From Halisarca cf. caerulea (lineage: Eukaryota; Porifera; Demospongiae; Chondrillida; Halisarcidae), in assembly GCA_963170055.1 (NCBI GenBank), contig CAUJGJ010000385.1, positions 35,001 to 52,500 on the forward strand: a stretch of 17,500 nt of DNA, in the 5' to 3' direction. Under the pieces are notes generated by a model. The model saw only the letters and a program-made list of their open reading frames with translations. It did not search any database and was not told where the DNA came from. Below, piece after piece: positions 1-7,237 of the stretch. Positions within the stretch are counted from its first letter, which is position 1; each line of letters begins with the position of its first letter. A program made the position numbers and the translations under genes.

Positions 1-29
1 GGTTGGAGGTTCGAACCCTCCTAGGTGCG
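1..29 (+). tRNA. 3' end of a tRNA gene, truncated by the window edge
   Basis: A five-base-pair T stem (5-9 with 17-21) closes the canonical seven-base loop TTCGAAC (10-16). It is followed by a seven-base acceptor 3' strand (22-28) and a G discriminator base (29). A T run starts at 30 and more T runs follow, as expected of a Pol III terminator. The D and anticodon arms lie outside the window, so the amino acid cannot be named. A tRNA-derived SINE head is an alternative. Confidence 0.72.
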
Positions 30-682
30 TTTTTATTTTTTATTTTTCCATCGATCGATGCATAATTTACATGAATATAATCTAATTTCTAAAAAAGTTC
101 TAAGAGAGAGAAATGCCATTATTATTGCCAAAGAACTAAACTACAGAGATTAAATCAAAACACCTGCACGTGGCAACAACAATGAAGTCATACAACGAGG
201 TTTAAAGACCTCGGACACAGACTAGAACCAAGTTAACCGGAATACGGGTACAGGACCCGCTGGTTTTCCAGTTCCTCCATCCATAAGTTGTAAATAACCA
301 GTCATGTGTTCCATACATTTGGAAGGGTATAAATAAACCAAAAATATTATTCTAATTATCAAGGAGCTAGAGTTTGCATAGCTGGTCTCGTTGCTTGCCT
401 CACTCCACACCCTCCCATTTCCATTGTGGATGCTCTCAGAACCATCAGCTCTCTCACTTGATGGAATCAAGTCTACCAGAAACTTGTATGTTATAACTTA
501 GCCTCCATTATAGGTGTTCCTGTGCACATGCAGCTTGGAATATACCTTATTATGTTCTTGCTGTGTGTGCTGAGTAGCTGCGGTGTTTGCTGTGTATGCT
601 GTGTGGGCTGAATAGCTGTATAGCGTGTACGTGTGGTTGTTATTTTTAGCTATCCTTGTATTGTCCAGCTGGTAGAAAATTA
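30..682. other. Intergenic stretch without a recognisable gene
   Basis: It begins with T-rich Pol III terminator-like sequence. I see no conserved coding frame; the open frame at 222-470 resembles nothing I know. From about 555 to 655 there is a degenerate GCTGTGT-type low-complexity stretch leading into the minisatellite. Confidence 0.5.
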
Positions 683-1120
683 TCGTAGCATGCTTGTGGC
701 TATTACCGTAGCATGCTTGTGGCTATTACTGTAGCATGCTTGTTGCTATTGTCATAGCATGCTTGTGGCTACTATCATAGCATGCTTGTGGCTATTACCG
801 TAGCATGCTTGTGGCTATTACCGTAGCATGCTTGTGGCTACTATCATAGCATGCTTGTTGCTATTGTCATAGCATGCTTGTGGCTATTACTGTAGCATGC
901 TTGTGGCTATTACTGTAGCATGCTTGTGGCTACTATCATAGCATGCTTGTGGCTATTACTGTAGCATGCTTGTGGCTACTATCATAGCATGCTTGTGGCT
1001 ATTACTGTAGCATGCTTGTGGCTACTATCGTAGCATGCTTGTGGCTACTATCATAGCATGCTTGTGGCTACTATCATAGCATGCTTGTGGCTACTATCGT
1101 AGCATGCTTGTTGCTATTTA
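683..1120. repeat. 23-bp minisatellite, about 19 copies
   Basis: The core AGCATGC recurs every 23 bp from 687 to 1101. The unit reads roughly TAGCATGCTTGTGGCTAYTAY, with most variation at a CG/CA/TG position just before TAGCATGC. Each unit carries the palindrome GCATGC. The array sits just downstream of the ETFB stop codon and may begin where its transcript ends. Confidence 0.95.
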
Positions 1121-1124
1121 TATT
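1119..1124 (-). promoter_or_regulatory. Possible ETFB poly(A) signal (AATATA variant)
   Basis: On the minus strand an AATATA hexamer lies about 92 bp after the ETFB stop, at the edge of the 23-bp array. No canonical AATAAA was found nearer. The assignment is tentative. Confidence 0.25.
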
Positions 1125-1215
1125 ACATTCAGTAACAACAATACCAACATTCCAGCTCATCACAGCTCCTCTATCACGGGCTCTTGTCACGAGCAGTGAA
1201 GTCAACAGCGGTGGG

Positions 1216-1776
1216 TTAGATAACTCCTTTAGACTTGAGCTTCTCTAGTAAATCGTCGACGTCAGTAACCTTAGATCCAGCCTCCCTCACAGGTGGGTCA
1301 GTTACACTGAGTGTCTCAATGCGTGGTTTAACTTCCACAGCTAGTTCATCAGCTGTCAGCTTCTCAATTGGTTTCTTCTTGGCTTTCTACCAAGAGAGAA
1401 GTGTGATGTCACATGATCATCACACACACACATCACATGAGATGCACATGACACAAATATGTACATACATGAAAAGTGGGAATAGAGGTAGCCCTTACCA
1501 TGATATTGGGTAGAGTTGCATATCTGGGTACATTGAGCCTGAGATCAGCTGTTACAACAGCTGGCATCTTAGTCGTGATGGTCTCCAGTCCTCCATCTAT
1601 TTCCCTGACCACCTTCAAACCCTCCCCGTCCTTGTCCACTTGAGAGGCAAAGGTAGCTTGAGGCCAGTCCAGCAATGCAGACAGCATCTGACCTGTTTGG
1701 TTGTTGTCATCATCAATGGCCTGCACGGAGAAAGGAGAGGCTTAATTATCACACACCCTCAAACACAATGACACAA

Positions 1777-1843
<67 letters not shown>

Positions 1844-2644
1844 TTAAATCTGATTTTTGCTCACAAAATATTAAGTAGAAAAAACAGTACAGTGCCAGCC
1901 TACACCACTAGACTGGTAAGTAGGTATGGAGACCCTGCACAGGAAACTGTACTGTGCGGCCCTAACTTCTGCTGTCCTAGGACTACCACACCCACCTGCT
2001 TTCCAAGGACCACCACACCCACCTGCTTTCCAAGAACCACCACACCTACCTGTTTTCTAAGGACCTCCACACCTACCTGTTTTCCAAGGACCACCACACC
2101 CACCTGCTTTCCAAGAACTACCACACCCACCTACTTTTCAAGGACCACCACACCCACCTGCTTTCCAAGGACCACCACACCTACCTGTTTTCCAAAGACC
2201 ACCACACCCACCTGCTTTCCAAGGACCACCACAACCATCAACTTTTCAAGGACCACCACACCCACCTGCTTTCCAAGGACCACCACACCCACCTGCTTTC
2301 CAAGGACCACCACACCCACCTGCTTTCCAAGGACCACCACACCCACCTGCTTTCCAAGGAACACCACACCCACCTGCTTTCCAAGGACCACCAGGTCTAC
2401 TTTCTCCTTTTCCGCTACTTTGGCCAATATTTTAGCCACTGCTAAAGGTTGCAGATGCTCATAGTCACCTCCAGGGACATCCACATGGATGGCTCTGTCA
2501 GCTCCGATGGCCAGGGCTACACGAAGAGTCTCCTGACACTGAGTGGGACCACAGCTGACAGCAACTACCTCACTAGCTAACTTCTTCTCCTTCAAACGAA
2601 CAGCCTGTAACATGTACATATGGAAGTACGCTTAAAACTTTGTA

Positions 2645-2698
<54 letters not shown>

Positions 2699-3054
2699 AC
2701 ATGTGTGTGTGTGTGTGTGTGTGTGAGTGTGCGCGTGTGTGTGTGTATGTGTGCATGCGTGTGTTGTGCGCGCGTTGTGTGTTATGTGTATGCTCCTGCA
2801 CGTTTCAGTTTCTACATATGTTTCTCACTTCCTCTAAGGCTATCTCATCAAAAGGATTCATGCTATGTTTCACTCCTTCTGTCACAACGCCCGTATTATC
2901 TGGCTTAACACGAATCTAAAAGAAAACAAAGCTTCTAAATACATTTTATGCGTTGTACAGGCAAAGTTGAAATGTATGAAATAAGGGTACACCATACCTT
3001 AACTGCATAATCAATAACTCTTTTGCAACCAACAAGAACACGCCAGGACGCCAT
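1216..3054 (-). CDS. ETFB: Electron transfer flavoprotein beta subunit, 5 exons
   Basis: Exons on the minus strand are 3054-2998, 2915-2829, 2604-2374, 1720-1499 and 1386-1216 (stop TAA). All junctions are phase 0 with GT-AG ends, giving 255 aa, the same length as human ETFB. Family hallmarks visible are [15 protein letters not shown] at the N terminus, [22 protein letters not shown], the nucleotide-binding stretch [15 protein letters not shown] spanning the exon 3/4 junction (residues 122-136), and [20 protein letters not shown]. The KAKKKPIE segment opening exon 5 matches the loop methylated by ETFBKMT in mammals. The family forms the ETF heterodimer with ETFA in the mitochondrial matrix, binds AMP, and passes electrons from acyl-CoA dehydrogenases to ETF-QO. 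Exon 3 ends inside a 27-bp tandem array that repeats its own splice donor. It shares a 26-bp divergent promoter with CENATAC. Confidence 0.95.
1778..1839. repeat. (CA)n microsatellite in ETFB intron 3
   Basis: An almost pure CA run about 60 bp long in the acceptor half of ETFB intron 3; it is GT in the sense strand of the gene. Confidence 0.95.
1978..2400. repeat. 27-bp minisatellite copying the ETFB exon 3 / intron 3 boundary
   Basis: About 15 units of 27 bp run from 1978 to 2382, plus an exonic partial unit (2383-2400). In the ETFB sense strand each unit holds the exon end CTTGGAAAGCAG followed by the intron start GTGGGTGTGG. The true junction (2374|2373) lies in the most exon-proximal full unit, at 2356-2382. 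Most other units keep the same AAGCAG|GTGGGT donor or a close variant. The units at 2113-2139 and 2221-2247 carry changes that alter or remove it. The nine-codon unit would encode VGVVVLGKQ. Confidence 0.96.
2647..2775. repeat. (GT)n microsatellite in ETFB intron 2
   Basis: A pure GT run (about 2647-2695) followed by an interrupted GT/GC tract. It fills most of the 224-bp intron 2605-2828. Confidence 0.93.
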
Positions 3055-3080
3055 CTTTGTATTCTTGCACAAGAACAAAA
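3055..3080. promoter_or_regulatory. 26-bp divergent intergenic region between ETFB and CENATAC start codons
   Basis: Only 26 bp separate the two divergent ATG codons. The centre is an inverted repeat, TTCTTG (3062-3067) and CAAGAA (3070-3075) with a 2-bp spacer, flanked by TTGT and ACAA. The sequence is therefore almost symmetrical about the midpoint. Unless transcripts start inside the opposite gene, both 5' UTRs must be shorter than 26 nt. No TATA box is seen. Confidence 0.7.
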
Positions 3081-5635
3081 ATGGCAACCGAGTATTCTCA
3101 TTGCAGCGTTTGCCGAAGAAATCACAACGAAGGAAGGAAGCATGTATATCAGAAAGGTCATAAAGAGAAATTAAAATTAGTTTTAAAAAAAATTGCGGAG
3201 AAGGTTAGTAAAATCATAGCCCGTGTATATGTCTAACCCCCATCTTCTAGACTCAACTGCTTTTCATCATAGTTTCGCGTAGCCAGACCACACCCCCTTC
3301 AGTTTGCGGAGAAAAATGGAGAAGATGTGGGCTAGCTACGCGAGACTACATGTATCATTCTTCTAGTGTGCATCTATTCCTAGCCCACAGTGGCCTTCCA
3401 CTATAACTTGTACACATACATCCTTTGTCACCGCACCGTGCACGTCAGCTGTTCTGCACTGTACACTGTAGACGTCAGCTGTTCTGCACTGTGCACATCA
3501 GCTGTTCTGCACTGTGCACGTCAGCTGTTCTGCACTGTGCACTGTGCACTGTAGACTTTAGCTGTTCTGCACTGTGCACTGTACACGTCAACTGTTCTGC
3601 ATTGTGCACTATAGACGTCAGCTGTTCTGCATTGTGCACTGTAGACTTCAGCAGTTCGGAATCAGCTGGTGACTCCAGAAGTGTTGGATGGAGAACTAGA
3701 ACCAGGCAGTAGTGTGTGGTGTTACTGCTGTGAGTGTGAAGTTGTCAAGCATATCTCAGACCGGGAGACCACTGTCGTGTGGGGAGGGATGGTGGAGCAT
3801 ATGAGGAGGTGTGTCAGTGGGTGTAGTGTTGGGAGGGATGGTTGAGCATATGAGGAGGTGTGTCAGTGGGTGTGTTGTGGGGAGGGATGGTGGAGCATAT
3901 GAGGTGTGTCAGTGGGTGTGGTGTGGGGAGGGATGGTGGAGCATATGAGGTGTGTCAGTGGGTGTGGTGTGGGGAGGGATGGTGGAGCATATGAGGTGTG
4001 TCAGTGGGTGTGGTGTGGGGAGGGATAGTGGAGCATATGAGGTGTGTCAGTGGGTGTGGTGTGGGGAGGGATGGTGGAGGTGTCAGTGGGTGTGGTAATT
4101 GTAATTAGCCATGTTGTGACCCTTCCCCCAGCCCTGAGCATCACAAGCGTGTTCGTCACTTTTGCTGGTGTCACGGTGTTGACCAGGAGGCAGGGAAGAG
4201 GATGGTTGTGGAGGAGAAGGAGTTCATCTCTTACAAAGAACGTATTTCCAACCTCCTGGACAGACTGATGGCAGACAAGATGGTTGCCAGGGAACGGGTG
4301 AGTGGTTGTATGTGTTGTGGGTGTTACTGTTGAGCAAATGTTGTCATGGTAACCATTCCAAACCATAGCTAGGTGATGAAATATCTGCCAAGGAAAGCCG
4401 TCAGCATATCATTGCTGCTAGCCATGCTGTTGATGAAGGACAGGGGAGACAGCGTGGACAAGCTGTAAAGGACCCACCTAGAAATGTGGTTAGTGTGTAC
4501 TGGATGTGTGGTGGGTGTGTACTGGGTGTGTGGTGGGTGTGTACTGGATGGGTCCTGGATGTGTGCATGGTGGGTGTGTACTGGATGTGTAGTGGGTGTG
4601 TACTGGATGTGTACTAGTGGGTGTGTACTTGATGTGTGGCGGGCGTGTAGTGGATGTGTAGTGGGTGTGTACTTAATGTGTGCGGGCGTGTACTGGATGT
4701 GTGGTGGGTGTGTGGTGGGTGTGTACTGTATGTGCGCTGGATCTGTGATGGGTGTGTTGCATGTGTTATTATAATGCTAGTCATTTTCTTATCTTGATTA
4801 CTCCTCTCCCTTGACTCCTCCTCCTCTCCCCTTGACTCCCCCTTTCTCCCCCTTGACTCCTCCCTCTCCCCTTGACTCCCCCTTTCTCCCCCTTGACTCC
4901 TCCCTCTCCCCTTGACTCCTCCCTCTCTCCCCTTGACTCCTCCCTCTCCCCTTGACTCCTCCCTCTCTCCCCTTGACTCCCCCTTTCTCCCCCTTGACTC
5001 CTCCCTCTCCCCTTGACTCCTCCCTCTCTCCCCTTGACTCCCCCTTTCTCCCCCTTGACTCCTCCCTCTCCCCTTGACTCCTCCCTCTCTCCCCTTGACT
5101 CCTCCCTCTCTCCCCTTGACTCCTCCCTCTCCCCTTGACTCCTCCCTCTCTCCCCTTGATTCCTCCCCTCTCACTTTGACTCGTCCCACATTCCAGCTTG
5201 TTCAGAACACACCAAAGCAGTTAAATGTGCACGAAGGGGGTCTTCCCCCTTGGTTGCAGGATGAAACCCCACCCACTCCCACAATTGGTCCATCTGAAGA
5301 CGACTTCATCAAACACAGTGAGGCAATTACAGTATCATCCACCATTCTATTATGTAACATTCATGTGACAATCATGTGACATTTGTGTGGCATTTATGTA
5401 ATAATATTTATCATGAGAATCATGTGATGTTTATGTAATTATCATGTGAGTACCATGTGACTTACTGCAGAAGCATACATGGAGAGATCTAAGAAGAGTT
5501 CAAAGAGAGTTGGTGCCAACTTCCACCTCACAGTTGCCAAGGATACAGGAGAGGATTGGTTACCCTTGTTTGGTAGTGTATGGAACTCAGGACCTCGTTC
5601 ACATTCCAAGTCAGTGTACAGTACATGTGTGTGTG

Positions 5636-5675
<40 letters not shown>

Positions 5676-5714
5676 TGCATGCGTGTGCGTGCGTGCGTGT
5701 GCGTGCGTGCGTGC

Positions 5715-5761
<47 letters not shown>

Positions 5762-6307
5762 CATGTTTGAATTATTGCACTGATGTTTATCAGACTTTCA
5801 TCTCCATTCCCATTCCCATTCCCATTGGTTAGAATGGAATTTAAGAAAAAGATGGGGAAAATGTCAAGTCTGAAATCATCCTTGACCACACCCACTACTC
5901 TTTGCCCTTCTTCTACACCCACTCCTGTTACACCCTCCACCTCTCGTCAACAGTTGACCACACCCACTTCTGTTGTACCCTCCATCTCTCGTCAACAGTT
6001 GAACACACCCACTCCTGATGCCCCCTCCGACACATATTGTCAATTGACCACACCCACTGCTGTCACACCCTTTATCACTACTCACCAAGGATTGACTGTA
6101 CCCTCCACCTCTCGTCAACATTTGACCACACCCTCCACCTCTCATAAACTGTTGGCCACACCCTCCACCTCTCGTCAGCTGTTGGCCCCATCCTCCACCT
6201 CTTGTCAACAGTTGGCCACACCCTCCACATCTCATCGACAGTTGGCCACACCCACTGATAACATTGTGGTCAAACCTTATGTCAGGAAGAGGAAACAGTT
6301 GTCATAG
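3081..6307 (+). CDS. CENATAC: CENATAC (CCDC84) orthologue, 7 exons
   Basis: Exons are 3081-3222, 3652-3808, 4132-4297, 4369-4488, 5197-5317, 5471-5609 and 5833-6307. Phases join without a break to give about 439 aa (human about 332). The N-terminal zinc finger shows C8, C11, H21, H27 in the family pattern ending HVYxxxH. A second Cys/His module (WCYCCECEV ... VEHM-R-SPEHHK) spans exons 2-3. The conserved C-terminal block GLPPWLQDE ... [12 protein letters not shown] ... RVGANFH ... [14 protein letters not shown] spans exons 5-6. CENATAC works with TXNL4B in the minor (U12) spliceosome, chiefly on AT-AC introns, and protects chromosome segregation. Exon 7 adds a long Thr/Pro/Ser repeat tail not seen in the human protein. 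Exon 1's donor (gtgtat after 3222) is chosen for phase and alignment; a donor at 3204 breaks the frame. Confidence 0.92.
3270..3348. mobile_element. Short TIR element (MITE-like) in CENATAC intron 1
   Basis: The left end TAGTTTCGCGTAGCCAGACC is mirrored by the right end, whose reverse complement reads TAGTCTCGCGTAGCTAGCCC. The 79-bp element has no coding capacity. The terminal TA on both sides may be a TA target duplication, as in Tc1/mariner-type MITEs. It resembles the element at 6537-6625. Confidence 0.6.
3438..3656. repeat. Minisatellite abutting the CENATAC exon 2 acceptor
   Basis: About seven copies, 23-37 bp each, of a unit centred on GTCAGCTGTTCTGCACTGTG. The last degenerate copy, GTAGACTTCAGCAGTTC, is the real 3' splice site of exon 2, so the array repeats the acceptor neighbourhood. 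Length differences come from extra GTGCACT or GTAGAC blocks. Confidence 0.85.
3649..3654 (+). other. NAGNAG tandem acceptor at CENATAC exon 2
   Basis: CAGCAG offers two acceptors three bases apart, with exon 2 starting at 3652 or 3655. Both keep the frame with exon 1 ending at 3222. The first gives Pro-Val at the junction and the second a single Leu. Confidence 0.6.
3776..4095. repeat. 46-bp minisatellite copying the CENATAC exon 2 / intron 2 boundary
   Basis: The last part of exon 2 (GGGAGGGATGGTGGAGCATATGAGG) and the first bases of intron 2 (gtgtgtcagtgggtg) are repeated. The motif GAGCATATGAG recurs at about 3795, 3844, 3893, 3939, 3985 and 4031, that is 49, 49, then 46, 46, 46 bp apart. 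A truncated copy follows. The real junction is 3808|3809. Later copies lack three bases (GAGGAG to GAG) but keep the donor. Confidence 0.95.
4484..4765. repeat. 20-22-bp GT-rich array at the CENATAC exon 4 donor
   Basis: Irregular units of the type GTGTACTGGATGTGTGGTGG start at the 5' splice site of intron 4 (exon ends 4488). The native junction AATGTG|GTTAGTGTGTACTGG matches the unit ATGTGTG|GTGGGTGTGTACTGG, so the array probably grew from this boundary. Confidence 0.85.
4797..5190. repeat. 19-21-bp pyrimidine-rich array before the CENATAC exon 5 acceptor
   Basis: About 18 units of the type CCCCTTGACTCCTCCCTCT, some with CCCCTTTCTCC inserts. The array runs up to the acceptor cacattccag (exon starts 5197), giving an almost 400-bp C/T-rich tract in the sense strand. 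Confidence 0.93.
5340..5466. repeat. Degenerate ATCATGTGA-type repeats in CENATAC intron 5
   Basis: Several imperfect copies of ATCATGTGACATTT-like sequence, AT-rich in contrast to the other arrays. They fill most of the 153-bp intron up to the exon 6 acceptor. Confidence 0.6.
5624..5768. repeat. (GT)n/(GC)n microsatellite in CENATAC intron 6
   Basis: A compound GT run interrupted by GCGTGCGT blocks, beginning shortly after the donor gtcagt of exon 6 (5610). Confidence 0.93.
5799..5826. repeat. Hexanucleotide repeat in the polypyrimidine tract of CENATAC intron 6
   Basis: Consecutive ATTCCC-type hexamers (about 4-5 copies) make up the pyrimidine tract just before the acceptor ttggttag of exon 7 (exon starts 5833). 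Confidence 0.8.
5878..6262. repeat. Coding tandem repeat in CENATAC exon 7
   Basis: The exon encodes degenerate repeats of the type [12 protein letters not shown], in a longer form with TPTxVV and a shorter, roughly ten-residue form, for example [10 protein letters not shown]. The frame stays open throughout and ends in a basic [11 protein letters not shown] tail. The segment is probably disordered and rich in Ser/Thr-Pro sites. Confidence 0.85.
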
Positions 6308-6452
6308 CAACCTGTATCCATAGTGTACCTACATCCCTCATACCAACAAGATCCCCTCCCACCTAGGAAGTGCCCCTCCCACCTAAGAAGTGCCCCTCCC
6401 ATCCCACTCAGGAATAGCCAACCCAGAAAGTGCTTTGCCCACTTGAGTTTGC

Positions 6453-6458
6453 AATAAA
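6453..6458 (+). promoter_or_regulatory. CENATAC poly(A) signal AATAAA
   Basis: A canonical AATAAA lies 146 bp after the CENATAC stop codon on the same strand, in the context GCAATAAATTG. Confidence 0.7.
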
Positions 6459-6536
6459 TTGATGCATCTGGAGCTGATATACTCTGTCCATTATTGACTG
6501 AATGCAGGATCAGAAGATGCCTATAACCAGTTGGTA

Positions 6537-6625
6537 CTAGTCCGGGATACCCAGACCCAACCCAAGTGGGGCGATGTTGTCAGAAGCATGGAGCCGCGAA
6601 CGAAGGGTCTGAAACCCCAGACTAG
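6537..6625. mobile_element. 89-bp MITE-like element between CENATAC and METTL3
   Basis: The left end CTAGTCCGGGATACCCAGACC and the right end, reverse complement CTAGTCTGGGGTTTCAGACC, form imperfect terminal inverted repeats. Both sides are flanked by TTGGTA (6531-6536 and 6626-6631), a likely target duplication. Caution: TTGGTA also occurs in the adjoining 37-bp repeat. There is no coding capacity. Confidence 0.6.
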
Positions 6626-6985
6626 TTGGTACAGACGTGGTAGGAGGTGACCTACTGGTTGGCTGGTACAGACGTGGTAGGAGGTGACCTACTGGTTGGT
6701 TGGTACAGAAGCTAGTGGTAGGAGGTGACCTACTGGTTGGCTGGTACAGACGTGGTAGGAGGTGACCTACTGGTTGGCTGGTACAGAAGCTAGTGGTAGG
6801 AGGTGACCTACTGGTTGGCTGGTACAGACGTGGTAGGAGGTGACCTACTGGTTGGCTGGTACAGACGTGGTAGGAGGTGACCTACTGGTTGGTTGGTACA
6901 GACGTGGTAGGAGATGACCTACTGGTTGGCTGGTACAGACGTGGTAGTAGGTGACCTACTGGTTGGCTGGTACAGACGTGGTGCT
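6626..6985. repeat. 37-bp minisatellite in the convergent intergenic region
   Basis: About ten units of TGGTACAGACGTGGTAGGAG plus GTGACCTACTGGTTGGC; some units are 40 bp with AGAAGCTAGTGG in place of AGACGTGG. Each unit can fold through GTAGG and CCTAC. It lies between the ends of CENATAC and METTL3. Confidence 0.95.
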
Positions 6986-7077
6986 AGTGTGAATATCCAC
7001 TAGTTGTTCAAGTACTATAAGCTTTGATATCTAAGTGCACACCATACGCGGTTTATGTTGGACAAATGAGGTAATTA

Positions 7078-7083
7078 TTTAAT
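7078..7083 (-). promoter_or_regulatory. Possible METTL3 poly(A) signal ATTAAA
   Basis: On the minus strand an ATTAAA hexamer lies about 155 bp past the METTL3 stop codon. It is the best candidate seen before the 37-bp array. Confidence 0.4.
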
Positions 7084-7237
7084 GTATTTCTTATCTTGAT
7101 TTGTTGATTGTAAGAAGTTCCTCCAAATGCTCAATTTCTCATCGTACACGTACAATTTAAAAAAGATGATTCAAATGTGCACAAATTACACAAAATAAAA
7201 AAGGAGTACAGTGCTCATGCACATAGTCACATGACAG

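Noticed and set aside
683..1120. CRISPR-like regular repeat
   Set aside because: The 23-bp copies are directly adjacent with no unique spacers, in a eukaryotic context. The same holds for the arrays at 6626-6985, 8365-8795 and 15220-16345.
1892..2464. 190-codon plus-strand frame encoding TTPTCFPR repeats
   Set aside because: It is the antisense of the ETFB exon 3 junction array.
3204..3222. Donor gttagt at 3204 as the end of CENATAC exon 1
   Set aside because: It looks like a good donor but is phase 0, while both exon 2 acceptors need one extra base. The gtgtat donor after 3222 restores frame and adds residues that align with the family.
4614..5189. 191-codon minus-strand frame encoding [12 protein letters not shown] repeats
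   Set aside because: It is antisense to the pyrimidine-rich array in CENATAC intron 4.
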